A stretch of 64,000 nt of DNA from Siphonodentalium dalli. Lineage: Eukaryota; Mollusca; Scaphopoda; Gadilida; Siphonodentaliidae. Shown here one piece after another: positions 1 through 10,438 of this stretch (position 1 is the first letter of the stretch; every line of letters begins with the position of its first letter). The position numbers and the translations under genes are program-made. A model generated the notes under the pieces. The model had not been told where the DNA came from and made no database searches. It saw nothing but the letters and a program-made list of their open reading frames with translations. Where the stretch lies: contig CP136062.1 of NCBI GenBank assembly GCA_032622095.1, positions 8,459,710-8,523,709 on the forward strand. The letters are read 5' to 3'.

Positions 1-193
1 TTGTTAACCTGGTTTTATATACAGGACATACCAGGTTTCAGCAAGACTAGTGGTGCACACGCAATATAGGATTATGAATACACAGCAGCAATACAAAGGC
101 TAGTTCAGGAGATTTGCCCGCTTTGTTCAAATTAGTTTTAATAATAGAGAACGGATGAAGAAAGGACAGTTGATATTCTCTATATGCCCCTCC

Positions 194-343
194 CAACGCG
201 TTTCAGGATGTCAAATTGCTGCAATATTAAATATATGGAACGTGATTTTTATATACCAAATGGGAACCTTGTGCGTAGCAACTGAGGACTCCGTTTGGCA
301 AGTTTGGCCCATGAATGCAGACTTTCAATTTGGGACCCAGACA
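194..343 (+). repeat. Diverged direct repeat, copy 1
   Basis: This stretch is clearly similar to 868-1018 in the same orientation. Both begin with CAACG(C/T)G, share AAATATATGGAACGTGATTT near the middle, and end with CAATTTGGGACCCAGAC. Small indels and substitutions separate the two, so the duplication is not recent. It is probably part of a dispersed repeat family or an old local duplication about 674 bp apart. No coding function is apparent. Confidence 0.75.
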
Positions 344-604
344 GTGCAAACAACGCCTTCTGGGGACCAACTGATACATATTACCGAATGGAGACTACCC
401 CGGAATTATAACAGATATGGGCAATATGGAGCTCAATATGATATGGGGTATTGTTCAACTACTGTATGGATTGTGCTGTATTATTTTCGGTCTCTGAGAC
501 CTGATTCCTGATAATGACCCTCATTCCACCCACCCTAATTCTATACAAATACTAAAAGCACCATTACTCTGAGTTCCCGATTCTTTAACATTATTAGTTC
601 ATTA

Positions 605-618
605 ATATATATATATAT
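605..618. repeat. Short (TA)n microsatellite
   Basis: A run of seven TA dinucleotides in AT-rich non-coding DNA. Confidence 0.7.
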
Positions 619-867
619 GAATATTCATATGGTACACAACGGAATACTAGATTCCTTCCTTATACATGGGCATGCAGCGTGCTAAAGATACATGCTAAAA
701 TGCATGATGGATCTGTCACGCATCTGGTTGAATAAAACCTCAGTAAACACCCCTTTCAGAGCTTGTTCGTTTACTATAACGAGGTTTTGAAGTGAATCAT
801 GAGTTTGAATGATGCCATGTCTATTTGAGCATCTCGTTTGACTCTCATCCGACAGATATTATTGCGA

Positions 868-1018
868 CAACGTGCTTTGGGATGTAAAATTGCTGTAATA
901 CTAAATATATGGAACGTGATTTATATCTATGGATAGTAGGGACCTTGTATGTGACAACTGAGAACTCAGTTGACACGTGTGGCCCGTGAATGCACACTGT
1001 CAATTTGGGACCCAGACT
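868..1018 (+). repeat. Diverged direct repeat, copy 2
   Basis: Second copy of the repeat at 194-343. The shared core AAATATATGGAACGTGATTT and the shared end CAATTTGGGACCCAGAC fix the alignment. The open frame differs between the copies and lies on opposite strands, which argues against either being a protein-coding exon. Confidence 0.75.
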
Positions 1019-1648
1019 GAATGTCCCTTGTAAAAATTGGTCAAGAAAAACTCCGGTTATGAGCACAGGTCAAACGCAAACCGGCTGTAAAATTTCACTC
1101 GTTCGAGATGGTGTCCGCTAAACTGGGTCAATAAGTTCGGTTTTTACACCGACTTTCGCTTAAAAAACACGCTCAGCGGTAAGTAGAATATATATTATAC
1201 ATCAATAGAAGCGGAATTGTTTACTGACCCACCCAAACCTGTCATGCCACATCACGGCATCGTATCTCTCGTATTTATTGAAAAATTCAGTTTTATAAAC
1301 CAGGAAGGAAATTGAAATTTTCCAAACGCAGCCATGTTGTACGAGTCTGCTATGAGTACTATGTATATTTGTTAAGCAACACATATATAGTTATAAAAAT
1401 TGAATAAATACACAAAGACTGAATTAGCACGAATGCCGATTGCCATCTTACCGTCACCTCCATGTGCAGATACATAATAATTATTGGCGAGAAGTCAGGT
1501 GATGATTTCGTTAAACATAAATACAAGTATATTAATAAAGTTATATTTATATGTCCCTGGTCCATATATAATATATAATATTTACACATATTTAGGTTTT
1601 GACGAGTACATGAGTGTCGATTGGACTGTGGGGGTTGATTAATCAATA

Positions 1649-2667
1649 TTGGAGTTAGCACGGAATTGTCTACAATCATGGAACTTGGTATTATTACATT
1701 TAACATTTGACGGATACATTGATAACGTTGATTTGACCAAAAGAGATTTGAATATAGTTCTTGATGTGAGCTTTCTTAAATTTTTGTGGAAGCTAGACCA
1801 GATTTTGATGACCGAAAAAACCGGAAGTTCAGAGAAAAATGATGTTTTATGTGTTTAAGGGATCAGGGAATAATGATATGTTTGAAGTCATACACAGAAC
1901 ATTTATAAGACACATTCTCCATCTGAGGTCGTCTACCCCCAATTATATGTTATATGGCGAGAGTGGTAGGCTGCATATTGAATACACAATCAACTTGCGT
2001 ATTGCGAAATATTGGATGAAAATTAAGAATATGAACCAGAACAGATTTTGCAAAATTTTGTATTTACTATCCCTGAAAGTATGCGGTGCTTCGTCAGTGA
2101 ACTTTCAGTGGATAGAAAAAATATAGAACATCCTAACAGATTGTAGACAGATTCATCTGTGGAACATGGAGAATATTTCATGTCCAAAAAAATTAACACC
2201 ATATTTCAAATGCAGTTTAAATAGTAAATTCCGAACCATCTGGTTATCTGATATAGAACATTATAGCAGAGGTAACACTTATAAGATTTGTATACATGAC
2301 ATACATTTCGAAAGATACCTGAACTGTTTGGATACCAAGAATAGAATAACTCTGTGCCAATCAGAACCAGTGACCACCATCTGCCTATAGAGAAATGACT
2401 GTTGAACGAAACAACAGTTACTGTACTTCGTAGACTGTGTCCCCTGTGCCATAAACGTCAAATGAAATGCATTATTTGATGGAATGTGAATGTTTAGATG
2501 AGCCTGATGAGGCTGGAAATCGGTTCATGTTTAAGAAATTTACAAGTATAGAACATGCGACTATTGGTATTCTAGACGACATACTAAATTTGAAAGACGT
2601 AATTTCCTTACGTAGACTCTGCTCTTTTATCCGACTGATTAACCTTAAGTTGGATGCCAGTGATTAA
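1649..2667 (+). pseudogene. LINE reverse transcriptase, decayed C-terminal part
   Basis: A broken coding remnant on the plus strand. Reading frames at 1839-2126, 2166-2390 and 2467-2667 together carry the features found downstream of the RT domain in many non-LTR retrotransposons: an IHRTFIRHIL segment followed by STPNYMLYGESGRL, a YWMKI segment, then HFERYL, and finally a cysteine/histidine module ending in HYLMECECL that resembles the zinc-binding GDExHYLxxC motif of this family. At least one in-frame stop (about 2127) and one frame change (between 2390 and 2467) interrupt it, so it is not functional. The part before about 1839 is less certain. The catalytic RT core is absent, so this is a fragment. 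The exact clade (L1/Tx1-like or other) cannot be settled by eye. Confidence 0.7.
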
Positions 2668-2679
2668 AGTACATAGTTG

Positions 2680-3035
2680 TGGTTGTTGTTGTTTTAGTTG
2701 TTGTGAATGGTGGTGATGATGATGCCGATGAAGGGATTATGATGTGTTAACAAGGAGGGCGACGACGATGATGATGATGCTGATGATGATGATGGTTATG
2801 ATGATGAAGCTTATGATAATGATGGTGGTGATGTAACGCTAATGGTGATTATGTCATTGATGATGATGATGTTTCAATGATAATGACGACGATGATGATG
2901 ATGACGATGATGGTGATGACAACAACAATGAAGTCGACAACGACGACAAGTACGACGACGACGATGACGATGATGACGATGATGATGACGATGGTGATGA
3001 TGATGAAGATGAAGGTGACGATGAAGACGTTTGGG
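2680..3035. repeat. Impure (GAT/GAC)n triplet microsatellite
   Basis: Long purine-rich triplet tract of GAT, GAC and GTT units with interruptions. The minus-strand frame through it translates as poly-serine, a product of TCA/TCG/TCC triplets and not a protein. It starts directly after the end of the plus-strand LINE fragment and ends just before the 3' end of the minus-strand LINE. It may have grown from the microsatellite-like 3' tail of one of them. Confidence 0.85.
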
Positions 3036-3106
3036 AGGTCACTGTATATTTTGTAAATAAATACTTTTCGTTATTCTGTCCATCCTTTGTATATAATTTT
3101 GTTTTC

Positions 3107-3415
3107 TCAATATCCATTCTTGTTATTTAATTGGATCAGAGAATAAAGCAATTCACAAGCGATGTCACTGCGTTGTCTCGTTCTACTGCTTGTTGTGTGG
3201 AAATATGAGATAAATTCATTTGGTTGTGCATTATAATGCCAGTCATGTATAAATAGTGAAACGTGTAGTTTATATAGATCTTCAAATTTAAGGATGTTCT
3301 CTGATTTGAATAGAGGACTGGTGTGGCTGTTGTATTTTTTTCTGCAGATAACTCGTATTGCTCGTTTCTGTAATTTAAACAGTTTACTGGTTAGTGATAC
3401 ATGTCCCCATATATC
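3107..3415 (-). pseudogene. Minus-strand LINE, extreme C-terminal coding part
   Basis: Reading the minus strand from 3409 gives an uninterrupted frame of about 100 codons to a TGA at 3107. It starts with WGH and contains LQKRAIRVICR and then TSPLFKSENILKFEDLYKL. This is the conserved region that follows the RT domain in CR1/Jockey-group LINEs (W-G ... LQKRAIR ... PLF ... L). It is the direct continuation of the frame that stops at 4331-4338, which ends in LLYVIQI. The two parts were separated by insertion of another LINE at 3416-4331. No other annotated frame represents this segment. Confidence 0.8.
3410..3415. repeat. Target-site duplication, left copy (TATATC)
   Basis: The hexamer TATATC immediately precedes the CR1-like insertion and recurs immediately after it at 4332-4337. 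Removing the insert and one copy restores the minus-strand reading frame of the interrupted LINE (VIQI followed by WG), which supports this as the insertion site. Confidence 0.75.
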
Positions 3416-4187
3416 GCTGATATCCGATCATGGATGACAATCAACTTCCTAAAATTGAATGCAGATACAACTGAAATAATATATATTGGTTTGCGACAGC
3501 AACTTTCAAAATGTTCAACATAGTCTCAATATTGAAGGAAGTGTTGTCTCGCCATCCAGCACAGTGCGCAACCTCGGATATTTCTTGGATGAGAACCTGT
3601 CTGCTGAAAAACACATCGAGCAAGTGTGCAGGTCCTCGTATTACCATCTTAGAAATATCAGCAGGGTGCGGAATGTTATCGACGTCGAGACCACAAAACA
3701 GCTAGTACATGCCTTTGTTACCAGTCGGCTGGACTACTGCAATTCTCTGTTGTACGGCTGCAACCAGTCCATCTTGGACAAAATCGAAAATGTGCAGAAA
3801 TCTGCATCACGAATTATTTTTATGAGCCGTAAATATGATCATGACACGCCATTATTGCGCGAGCTCCACTGGTTACCTCCGAGGGAACGGATTGAATTCA
3901 AAATTTTGAAATTAACGCACAAGTGTCTGAATAGCGAGGCCCCATCATACTTGGCAGACTTGATTTCTCGATATGTTCCTCCGCGGCCTCTGCGATCTGA
4001 AAGTTCTCACAGCCTTGTGTTTGTACCGGGTGACCTCGTAACAGCTGGTGATCGGGCCTTTTCCGTGGCTTCACCATTTCTCTGGAATAAATTGCCTGCT
4101 CAGTTGAGGACACCCCAGTCGCTCAAAATGTTCACGTCTAAACTTAAAATGCATCTGTTTCAACGTGTGTATCATCCGATCAACTGA
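3416..4187 (+). pseudogene. CR1-like reverse transcriptase C-terminal fragment
   Basis: The frame starting at 3416 reads ADIRSWMTINFLKLNAD, the conserved RT region after the catalytic box, and hits a stop near 3518. The frame with offset 0 takes over from about 3505 and runs to TGA at 4187. It contains STVRNLGYFLDENL, SRLDYCNSLLYG, LHWLPPRERIEFKIL and FLWNKLPAQLR, all hallmarks of CR1/L2-type RT C-termini. One frameshift near 3505-3520 therefore inactivates it. The FADD catalytic box lies upstream of the truncation and is missing. There is no ATG at the start of the longer frame. It is a dead fragment with little other decay, so the insertion is fairly young compared with its host LINE. Confidence 0.88.
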
Positions 4188-4331
4188 TGGTAGCCAGATG
4201 AGCAGCTCATTGTTCATAATTGATATTTCTTAGTATGTTCTAATCATCATTATATTTGTATTGATGTAAAGCCTAAGAGCTCTATGAGGATTTACGGCTT
4301 TAAACTAAATTTATTATTTATTATTATTTAT
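3416..4331 (+). mobile_element. 5'-truncated CR1-like LINE insertion
   Basis: A 916-bp non-LTR retrotransposon fragment. It begins inside the RT gene, carries the RT C-terminus (3416-4187), has a short 3' UTR, and ends in a TTATTATT-type microsatellite tail at about 4309-4331. The 3' UTR has the GTAAAGC...GGCTTTAAACTAAATTTATT arrangement common at the ends of CR1/L2-like elements. Severe 5' truncation and a short 3' repeat tail are normal for this group. It is flanked by TATATC on both sides and lies inside an older minus-strand LINE. Confidence 0.8.
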
Positions 4332-4337
4332 TATATC
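4332..4337. repeat. Target-site duplication, right copy (TATATC)
   Basis: Second copy of the hexamer at 3410-3415, directly after the tail of the CR1-like insertion. Confidence 0.75.
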
Positions 4338-7044
4338 TGGATTACGTACAATAAGTGACTATGGATTAATGCATGATATAGGGATTTTAATGCACGTGTC
4401 AAGATATTTTTCACTCTGTGTATGCAGCAGATCGCTTTTGATATTTTGGATGCAATGTTCTCGACGTGGGATGTAAGTTTAAGGTTTTCGTCCATTCGCA
4501 CACCAAGAAACTTTACTGATGTTTCAGTATTTCTATTACTAACACATAGTAATGCTTTGCCATTGAAGGTTAGGTTAATCTGAGAAGTCTTGTGGTCGTT
4601 ATTTGGGTGGTGCATCAGCATATATCTACATAAATTTTGTCTATAGTTATCTTCAGCTTGTTACTGCAACACCAATCATACAATTTACATAATTCTGAGT
4701 TGGCTGTAGTGGTAAGAATTTTCATGTTAGAATCGGTAGTATATAAAGTTGTGACATCCGCGAAAGATAGTGTATTTAGGCGTGCGGCTTCGGGTAGGTC
4801 ATTGACGTACAGTAACAATATTGTGGGTCCAAGAACTATCCGTGTGGGACACCACATGGAATGCTCTTATATGAGGATTTGTGGTCATTAAAATCTACAA
4901 ATTGACGTCTATTTGCGAGGTAGCTTCTAAACCAAGACAAGAATATCCCTTACGCCGTAAAACTGCGGTTGAGTTGTTGTATGCGATTTTAGAAAACCGT
5001 ATTTATGCTCATATAGAAGATCGAACTTAGTTTAAAAAGACGTTAATCGTTTCGACATAAGTTTTTCCAATATCTTTGAAAATGAAGGTAGAATACTTAT
5101 TGGTCGATAATTATTAAATAATTTTGAGTCTCCATTTTTGAAAATTGGTATAACTTTGGTTGTTTTAACAGATGTGGGGAAAATACCATTTGCAAATGAT
5201 AAGTTGAATATATGTCTGAGGGGCGAAGCTATATTAGAAATAGTTCCCTTTATCGATTTGGTTGAAATTCCGTGACCATCTGTACGAAATTATATTGATG
5301 TTCATTTTTAAGGTAGTCTCTAAAATCTGTGGATGTTTTAGAGTCGATATTGTTACGGGTAGATTCACATATGCCAACAAAGAATTCGTTAAATGTCTCA
5401 CCTACTTCCGTTATTCCTATTTGTAAAGTATGCCGGATTTCGTGGCAAAGGCTTTTTACTTCTTATTAGGTCCCCTAGAATCCCCCATGTTTTCCTTATA
5501 TTCTGTTTATTTTCATCCATAATAATTTCATAGTATCGACTTTTAGTAGCACGCTTAATTTTATTTAATAGACTGCAGTAAATCTTGTATTTCTCAATGT
5601 TAGCATCGCTGGGGTTCTTGGGTTTGAGTTTGTATAGTTTCTGTTTTGTTATTGAAGAGTTTAACATCCAGAAGTCATCCAAGGCATTCGTTTTGTGTAT
5701 CGGTTTTTATTGTGCATGCGTGTTACTGGAAATACATCGTTAAAGGCACTAAAGTAGATACTTAAGAAATTGTCGTACGCTTCATTTGGGGATTCAGAAT
5801 TAATTACCTCGTCAAAATTTGTAGAACTAAGGATTGTCTTTATCCTATCTATGTTGGATGAACTGAAATGTCTCCTAGTTTGAGTTGTCAGTTTTAGTGT
5901 TATTATCCAAATCCTTAACCGCAAAAATTGCGAAGTGGCCCGATATGTCAGTTAGCAAGATTCCACATTGGAATTTGCTTGGGTGGTTCGTAAATATGTT
6001 ATCAATTAGTGTTGCCGTATAATTCGCAACTCTTGTTGGTTTGGATATAAGAGGCAGGAAACCGTCACTAAAAAGGTTTTCTAAAAATGTGTTCGTTTGT
6101 GTGTGATTCTTAAAATTTAATAAATTTATATTTGTGTCACACAGGGGGGGGGGGGGGTCGGAAAAAAATTTCAGGCACATATGGCATTTTTTCCCTTTCG
6201 ATCATTTTTTGTAACCACCCACCCCCACCGCCAATTTTTTTTCCGTTTTCGGCAGTTTTTTCCGACCATTTTTTGACACCCACCCCCTTTTAGCACTAAA
6301 ACATAGATTTGCGGGGGGAATTCACTGTAAACAGCTGTATATGAATTTCTGTGCATACTATTTATCATGGATGTTAACATGGACATGTAAATAGGAATGA
6401 GTCATTTTAGGTCATTCGGCCAAAAAAACATGGCTGCCAGCGGCCATCTTGGATTTCAAAATTTGCAACAAAATACAACACGATAACTGCCTGCAGTCAG
6501 TTTACATTTAGAATTACATTATTTCTCTCATCCAAAGTGGGTTTGAAGCCCAACTCATTGCCAAAACACTAAAAAACAAGCAGGAAATTTTTTTGTTAGT
6601 TGCGGAAAAAATTGCTTGTTGGTGGCTTTGACCATCCTTTATATCATAGTTAATATAATTATGTATTTTTAAAATTTCGGAAATTCCCATGATATCATAG
6701 GGATTGCCTTTGTCATGGTATGTCGACACTAATTCACAAAACGAATCAAAGTTAGCCGTCAGACTTCTTATATTCAAATGCATGACTGAAAGTCCAGCTT
6801 TGTGGGCGTTAGATTTAAATTGCAGTTGACATATCGATATATATGGGCATGTTTGTTCATACATTGACAAAATAGATTTTATCTCTTCAGCATGAAGTTT
6901 TGAGAGATGATATTTATCTAGCTCCTGTATTTCGTCTAATGTTATTCTATTGGTAGTCGTAGACATAATTGATTGATGTGCATAATTGGACCAAGGACAT
7001 AATAATAATGTTACTAAGCAAACACAGCAAAATACCCAATGCAA
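4338..7044 (-). pseudogene. Decayed APE-type LINE ORF2 (endonuclease + RT)
   Basis: Minus-strand remnant of a non-LTR retrotransposon ORF2. In coding order it shows: an N-terminal leader; the endonuclease start GLSVMHLNIRSL and GISE (about 6660-6800); a foreign stretch (about 6142-6600); the endonuclease C-terminal half with NINLLNF, ATLIDNIFT and TDISGHF (about 5890-6141); a linker (about 5400-5890); RT boxes with PIFKNGD and NYRPISILPSFSKILEKL (about 5040-5160); WFRSYLANRRQFV (about 4890-4930); the VLGPT box (about 4830); and SFADVTT (about 4770). The catalytic YADD-type box has become FADV and the endonuclease SDH box has become SGH. Several frameshifts break it, one of them next to the VPxG/LGP box near 4845. 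It continues at 3107-3415 beyond the nested insertion. It belongs to the CR1/Jockey group in the broad sense. Confidence 0.85.
6142..6600. mobile_element. Unidentified insertion or replacement inside the LINE endonuclease
   Basis: This stretch replaces the middle of the endonuclease domain. It begins with a run of 14 G (6144-6157), has C-rich and T-rich blocks (6190-6300), and contains a GTCGGAAAAAA / TTTTTTCCGAC inverted pair (6157-6167 and 6254-6264). It also carries a CATGGCTGCCAGCGGCCATC segment. No frame continues the endonuclease. The endonuclease frame resumes with a plausible NINLLNF motif just after it, but residues between the two motifs are missing. It may therefore be an insertion combined with a deletion. 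Exact borders are uncertain. Confidence 0.5.
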
Positions 7045-7620
7045 AAGCAGTCACATACATTGACATTATTGAACAACACCTGTACATCAATTGATGCAGG
7101 GGTGGGCTGGAAATAACAGTAAACCATCAATCACTTCAAGTTTTATGCTTGTTGAATTCACTGTAGGTGGTTAGAACTCGTTTGTGTATTTATCATTCAT
7201 GTCTTAAGTGCGCATTAAATTATTAAATGGTGAATACACAACTCCAAAGTCACTTTAATGTAGGCTTAGTATGCGCATGCAATGTGCAATGCGTTGCGAG
7301 GGAGATCACTCTACATCTGAAACGTGACAATGTACTTTAACTAGATCGCGACCTATTGTATGTATTTTGCTGACACAAAGTTATAACTTTTATTGTGATA
7401 TCGAATGTTGATCAATTGGAACTGAATAGGTTGATCATCATGCTTGGTATGTCGGTCAGATTGAGGACGATCATTTGTCACCGTAGTCACGAGTATCACG
7501 GGAAAATTAAGGATGAAAAAAAAAAACACTGACATGATTATATCAAACTAGATCATCTGACAAATTCGGAAGTCACTGTAAAGGATACATTTATGCTATG
7601 TTCTTTAAGTCTAGAAATAT
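7045..7620. other. Non-coding region upstream of the minus-strand LINE
   Basis: AT-rich DNA between the LINE remnant and the MITE. It may include the 5' UTR of the LINE. No coding sequence, RNA gene or repeat stands out. Confidence 0.4.
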
Positions 7621-7671
7621 GTGACCCGCCATATCAAATCCAGTCGTAAGTCGGGATTTATTTACCCTGTG

Positions 7672-7738
7672 CCAATGCATTCTCTTATATATGCGAGTCG
7701 ACCGCAGGTCGCCTCGCATATATAAGAGAATGCATTGG
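7672..7738. repeat. 67-bp hairpin, copy 1
   Basis: The 26-bp arms begin with CCAATGCATTCTCTTATATA and are perfectly complementary. They are extended by CGACC/GGTCG after one mismatch, leaving a 3-nt loop (GCA). The same hairpin occurs at 7938, 14152 and, degenerate, at 19225. Confidence 0.95.
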
Positions 7739-7937
7739 CCTAACAATTTTTTAAAATAAATTTTTAGGACATAAAATAAAAAAAACACCCATTACCCTGC
7801 AGGGAGCCCCACACATATATAGAAGCATATAGAAGAGTGTCGTCTGCTCATGTTTGTCTGGGGCTCTGTATGGGTGAAATTATAAAATTATTAAAGAATA
7901 CAAGAAAAAATTATTAAAATTGTAAAAAATTGTTAGA

Positions 7938-8004
7938 CCAATGCATTCTCTTATATATGCGAGGCGACATATGGTCGACTCGCATATATAAGAGAATGCA
8001 TTGG
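7938..8004. repeat. 67-bp hairpin, copy 2
   Basis: Same arms as the copy at 7672, in the opposite overall orientation, as expected for the other terminal repeat of the element. The central bases differ slightly (CGACATATGGTCG). Confidence 0.95.
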
Positions 8005-9733
8005 CACAGGGTAAAACAATCCCGATTTACGACTGGATTTGATATGGCGGGTCACATATATCATGTCGGATGTATGATACGATTTGCTGTATTCCGTTTG
8101 TGATGGTGAGTTACCACATCTAGAACTATGTGACAGTTATACGATGTCGAACCGGACGTTTGTAATACAAACGAGTGAGTGTTATGCATATGCATGTACA
8201 CTACACATGTTCTGGACTTTACCATCATTTATTTTTTGTCATGTGAATCAGACAACAGAGACTACAGACTGCAGAATCTTTTCACAACTGAACCTTTACA
8301 AATGAGTAGTTAGTTGATTATGTAGCAACCCGTTCAATGCATGAACTTAACACAGCATATAAACTTAGTACAACTCTATATTAAGTACACATATTTTGGA
8401 ATTGCCAACATTTATGTTGTCATGTAAATCAGACTATTTAAGGGCTTTGTGGACCCAATTTTTCCAAAAAAGGATTATGATAATGTATGTTAGTAATCAC
8501 AGAAACCATGCAAATTGATGCAACATTTTAAGTGCATACTTCCTGGTGGATTATGTTAGAAATACAAAATGTGACCTTTATTGAGATTTAAAAAAATTAA
8601 ATTTACATGCAATGGTCCAAGAAAAATAAAGTCCATATCTAAGAATCAAATATGGGAATATGTACTGAATACTGTGATGAATTATGTACTACAAAATAAA
8701 TATTATATTTCTTGAGCGTTATTTGAAAAAATTACTTTGAACCTGTCTGCTGGGTTCCCCAAATGAACATCCCCTCGAATGTATTTTACTCTTTGATAAC
8801 TAAACATTTACTGGCGAGTGGTTACTTGATTCCCGTGCAGTTGCATGCAGGAATGCTCAAATAAGAAATAAATCACACAGCCAGACAAAGCCTGCTTGTT
8901 CGACCCACCGCACAAACATCCCCACAAACAGTGGATGGGAATCCATGGACAACACTCACGGGAACATTCTCTTGTCAGATGATGACTTGTAAAGTTACAC
9001 CTAAAAGTCTCACACTTAGGTAAGAACTCATTTAATAGATAAACTTAGCTCAGCGCATACACTTATCACAACACATATAAATTACAAGCCTTTTGGACTT
9101 ACTATATTTATATTATCATATACATCAAACTATTTAATCATATGATAGATACACATTTACTAATGAGTAGTTACGTTAGTCCCATGATTTCACATGAAGG
9201 AATACTCAAATAAGAAATCACACATACAGGCCAAGCCTGCTTGCTGGATCTCCCACCTGAATATCCCCGCAAATGTATTTAACTCTTTGATAACTTATCT
9301 TTAATTAACTGGCGAGTGGTTACTTGATTACCATGCAGTTGCATGCAGGAATGCTCAAATAAGAAATCCCACAGACAAACACAGCCTGTCTGTGTGATCT
9401 CCCACCCACATGAACACCCACACAAGCAGTGGATGGGAATCCATGGACAACACTCAAGGGATAATTTTCTTGTCAGATGATGACTTACACCGTTACCACT
9501 TATGGTCTCATACTTATGTAAGAACTCATTAATAGATAAACTTAGCACAACCCATACACTTAGCACAACACATATAAAACCCACATATTTTGCACTTACA
9601 TATACATCAAAATATTTAATCCTATGATATATAAACATTTACTAATGAGTAATTACTTGATTCCCATGCATTCACGTGAAGGAATGCTCAAATAAGGAAT
9701 CACACAGACAGACAAAACCTGCCTTTGTGATCT

Positions 9734-9741
9734 CCAACACG
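9734..9741. repeat. 8-bp target-site duplication, left
   Basis: CCAACACG, matching CCAACAAG at 10439-10446 except for one base. Confidence 0.7.
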
Positions 9742-10438
9742 CAGGGATGTGGCTAGAGGGGGTGTGGGGTGTGTCACACCCCCAACTTTGGTCAAAATTT
9801 TCAACAGTTGGAAATTTCATACCTGCCAAAACATTAGTTGTAATGGTCATCAGTTGGAAATTTTCCAACCTTAGGGGGGTGAAAGGTTGGAAATGTCCAA
9901 CACATGGAAAGCTTGTGTCCTGGTCCTCCCCCGTAGCTAGTCAAAACTTCTACTAAATTTAAGAAAACAATATTGTCATACATTTGGTCAACATTGTCAT
10001 TGGAATTGTCATCATTTGGAAATTTTCCAACCTAAGTGGGGGGGTGTCAGGTTTGAAATTTCCAACTCTAAGAAGACTTGAGGCTAGTCTAGATGCTAGG
10101 ATTTTGCGATTTTCTTGTTCAGATTTCAAAATTTTCGAACAACGGGCCGAACCATGGTCGGCCCGGTGTGTCACTGTTCCTCCCCCGTGACCAATAAAAA
10201 CTGCTAATTAGTTTAACAAAACAATAGTATAGTATATTCGGTCAAACTTGTGGACTGAAATGGTCATCAGTTGGAGAATTTTCCAACCTAAGAGGGAGTA
10301 TGAAATTTGAAATTTCCAACATTAGGGAAGCTTCAGTTGAGGCCAGTCTAGATGCTATCTGAACTAAGGGGGGGGGGTGCAATTGGAATTTCCCAAGGTG
10401 GACACCCCCCGAATGGAGACCATCTAGCCACATCCCTG
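9742..10438. mobile_element. hAT-like non-autonomous element
   Basis: A 697-bp insertion with terminal inverted repeats: CAGGGATGTGGCTAGA at 9742 and its reverse complement ending at 10438. It is flanked by CCAACACG (9734-9741) and CCAACAAG (10439-10446), an 8-bp duplication with one mismatch. CAGGG termini plus 8-bp duplications fit the hAT superfamily. The neighbouring 497-bp repeat units give the empty site: without the insert the unit reads through like its siblings. Internally, a segment containing TTTTCCAACC is repeated three times (about 9855, 10020 and 10275). No transposase is encoded. Confidence 0.82.

Larger units (their letters stand above)
1..1640. other. Non-coding region with no recognisable gene
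   Basis: No reading frame here has a protein-like character I recognise. The 118-codon frame at 155-511 and the 73-codon minus frame at 845-1066 both overlap copies of one repeat (194-343 and 868-1018), so they are best read as chance frames. The base composition is AT-rich. The only other structure seen is a short TA run at 605-618. It could hold regulatory or intronic sequence of a gene outside the window, which cannot be judged here. Confidence 0.6.
7621..8055. mobile_element. MITE-like element with hairpin-bearing terminal inverted repeats
   Basis: A 435-bp non-coding element. Its outer ends are inverted copies: GTGACCCGCCATATCAAATC at 7621 pairs with its reverse complement ending at 8055. 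The similarity continues inward for roughly 130 bp per side. Each arm contains a near-perfect 67-bp hairpin (7672-7738 and 7938-8004). A third, smaller inverted pair (GAGCCCC at 7804, GGGGCTC at 7860) lies in the middle. The sequence flanking both ends is ATAT, so the target duplication could be TA or ATAT. No transposase is present; it would have to be moved by an unlinked one. Related fragments occur at 14142-14366 and near 19225. Confidence 0.85.

Noticed and set aside
155-511. 118-codon plus-strand frame
   Set aside because: It overlaps a dispersed repeat copy whose sibling is not open in the same frame, and it has no recognisable domain.
2854-3117. Poly-serine protein on the minus strand
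   Set aside because: It is the translation of the GAT/GAC microsatellite.
8084-8305. 73-codon plus-strand frame
   Set aside because: It runs from MITE flank into the degenerate edge of the 497-bp array and has no protein-like conservation.
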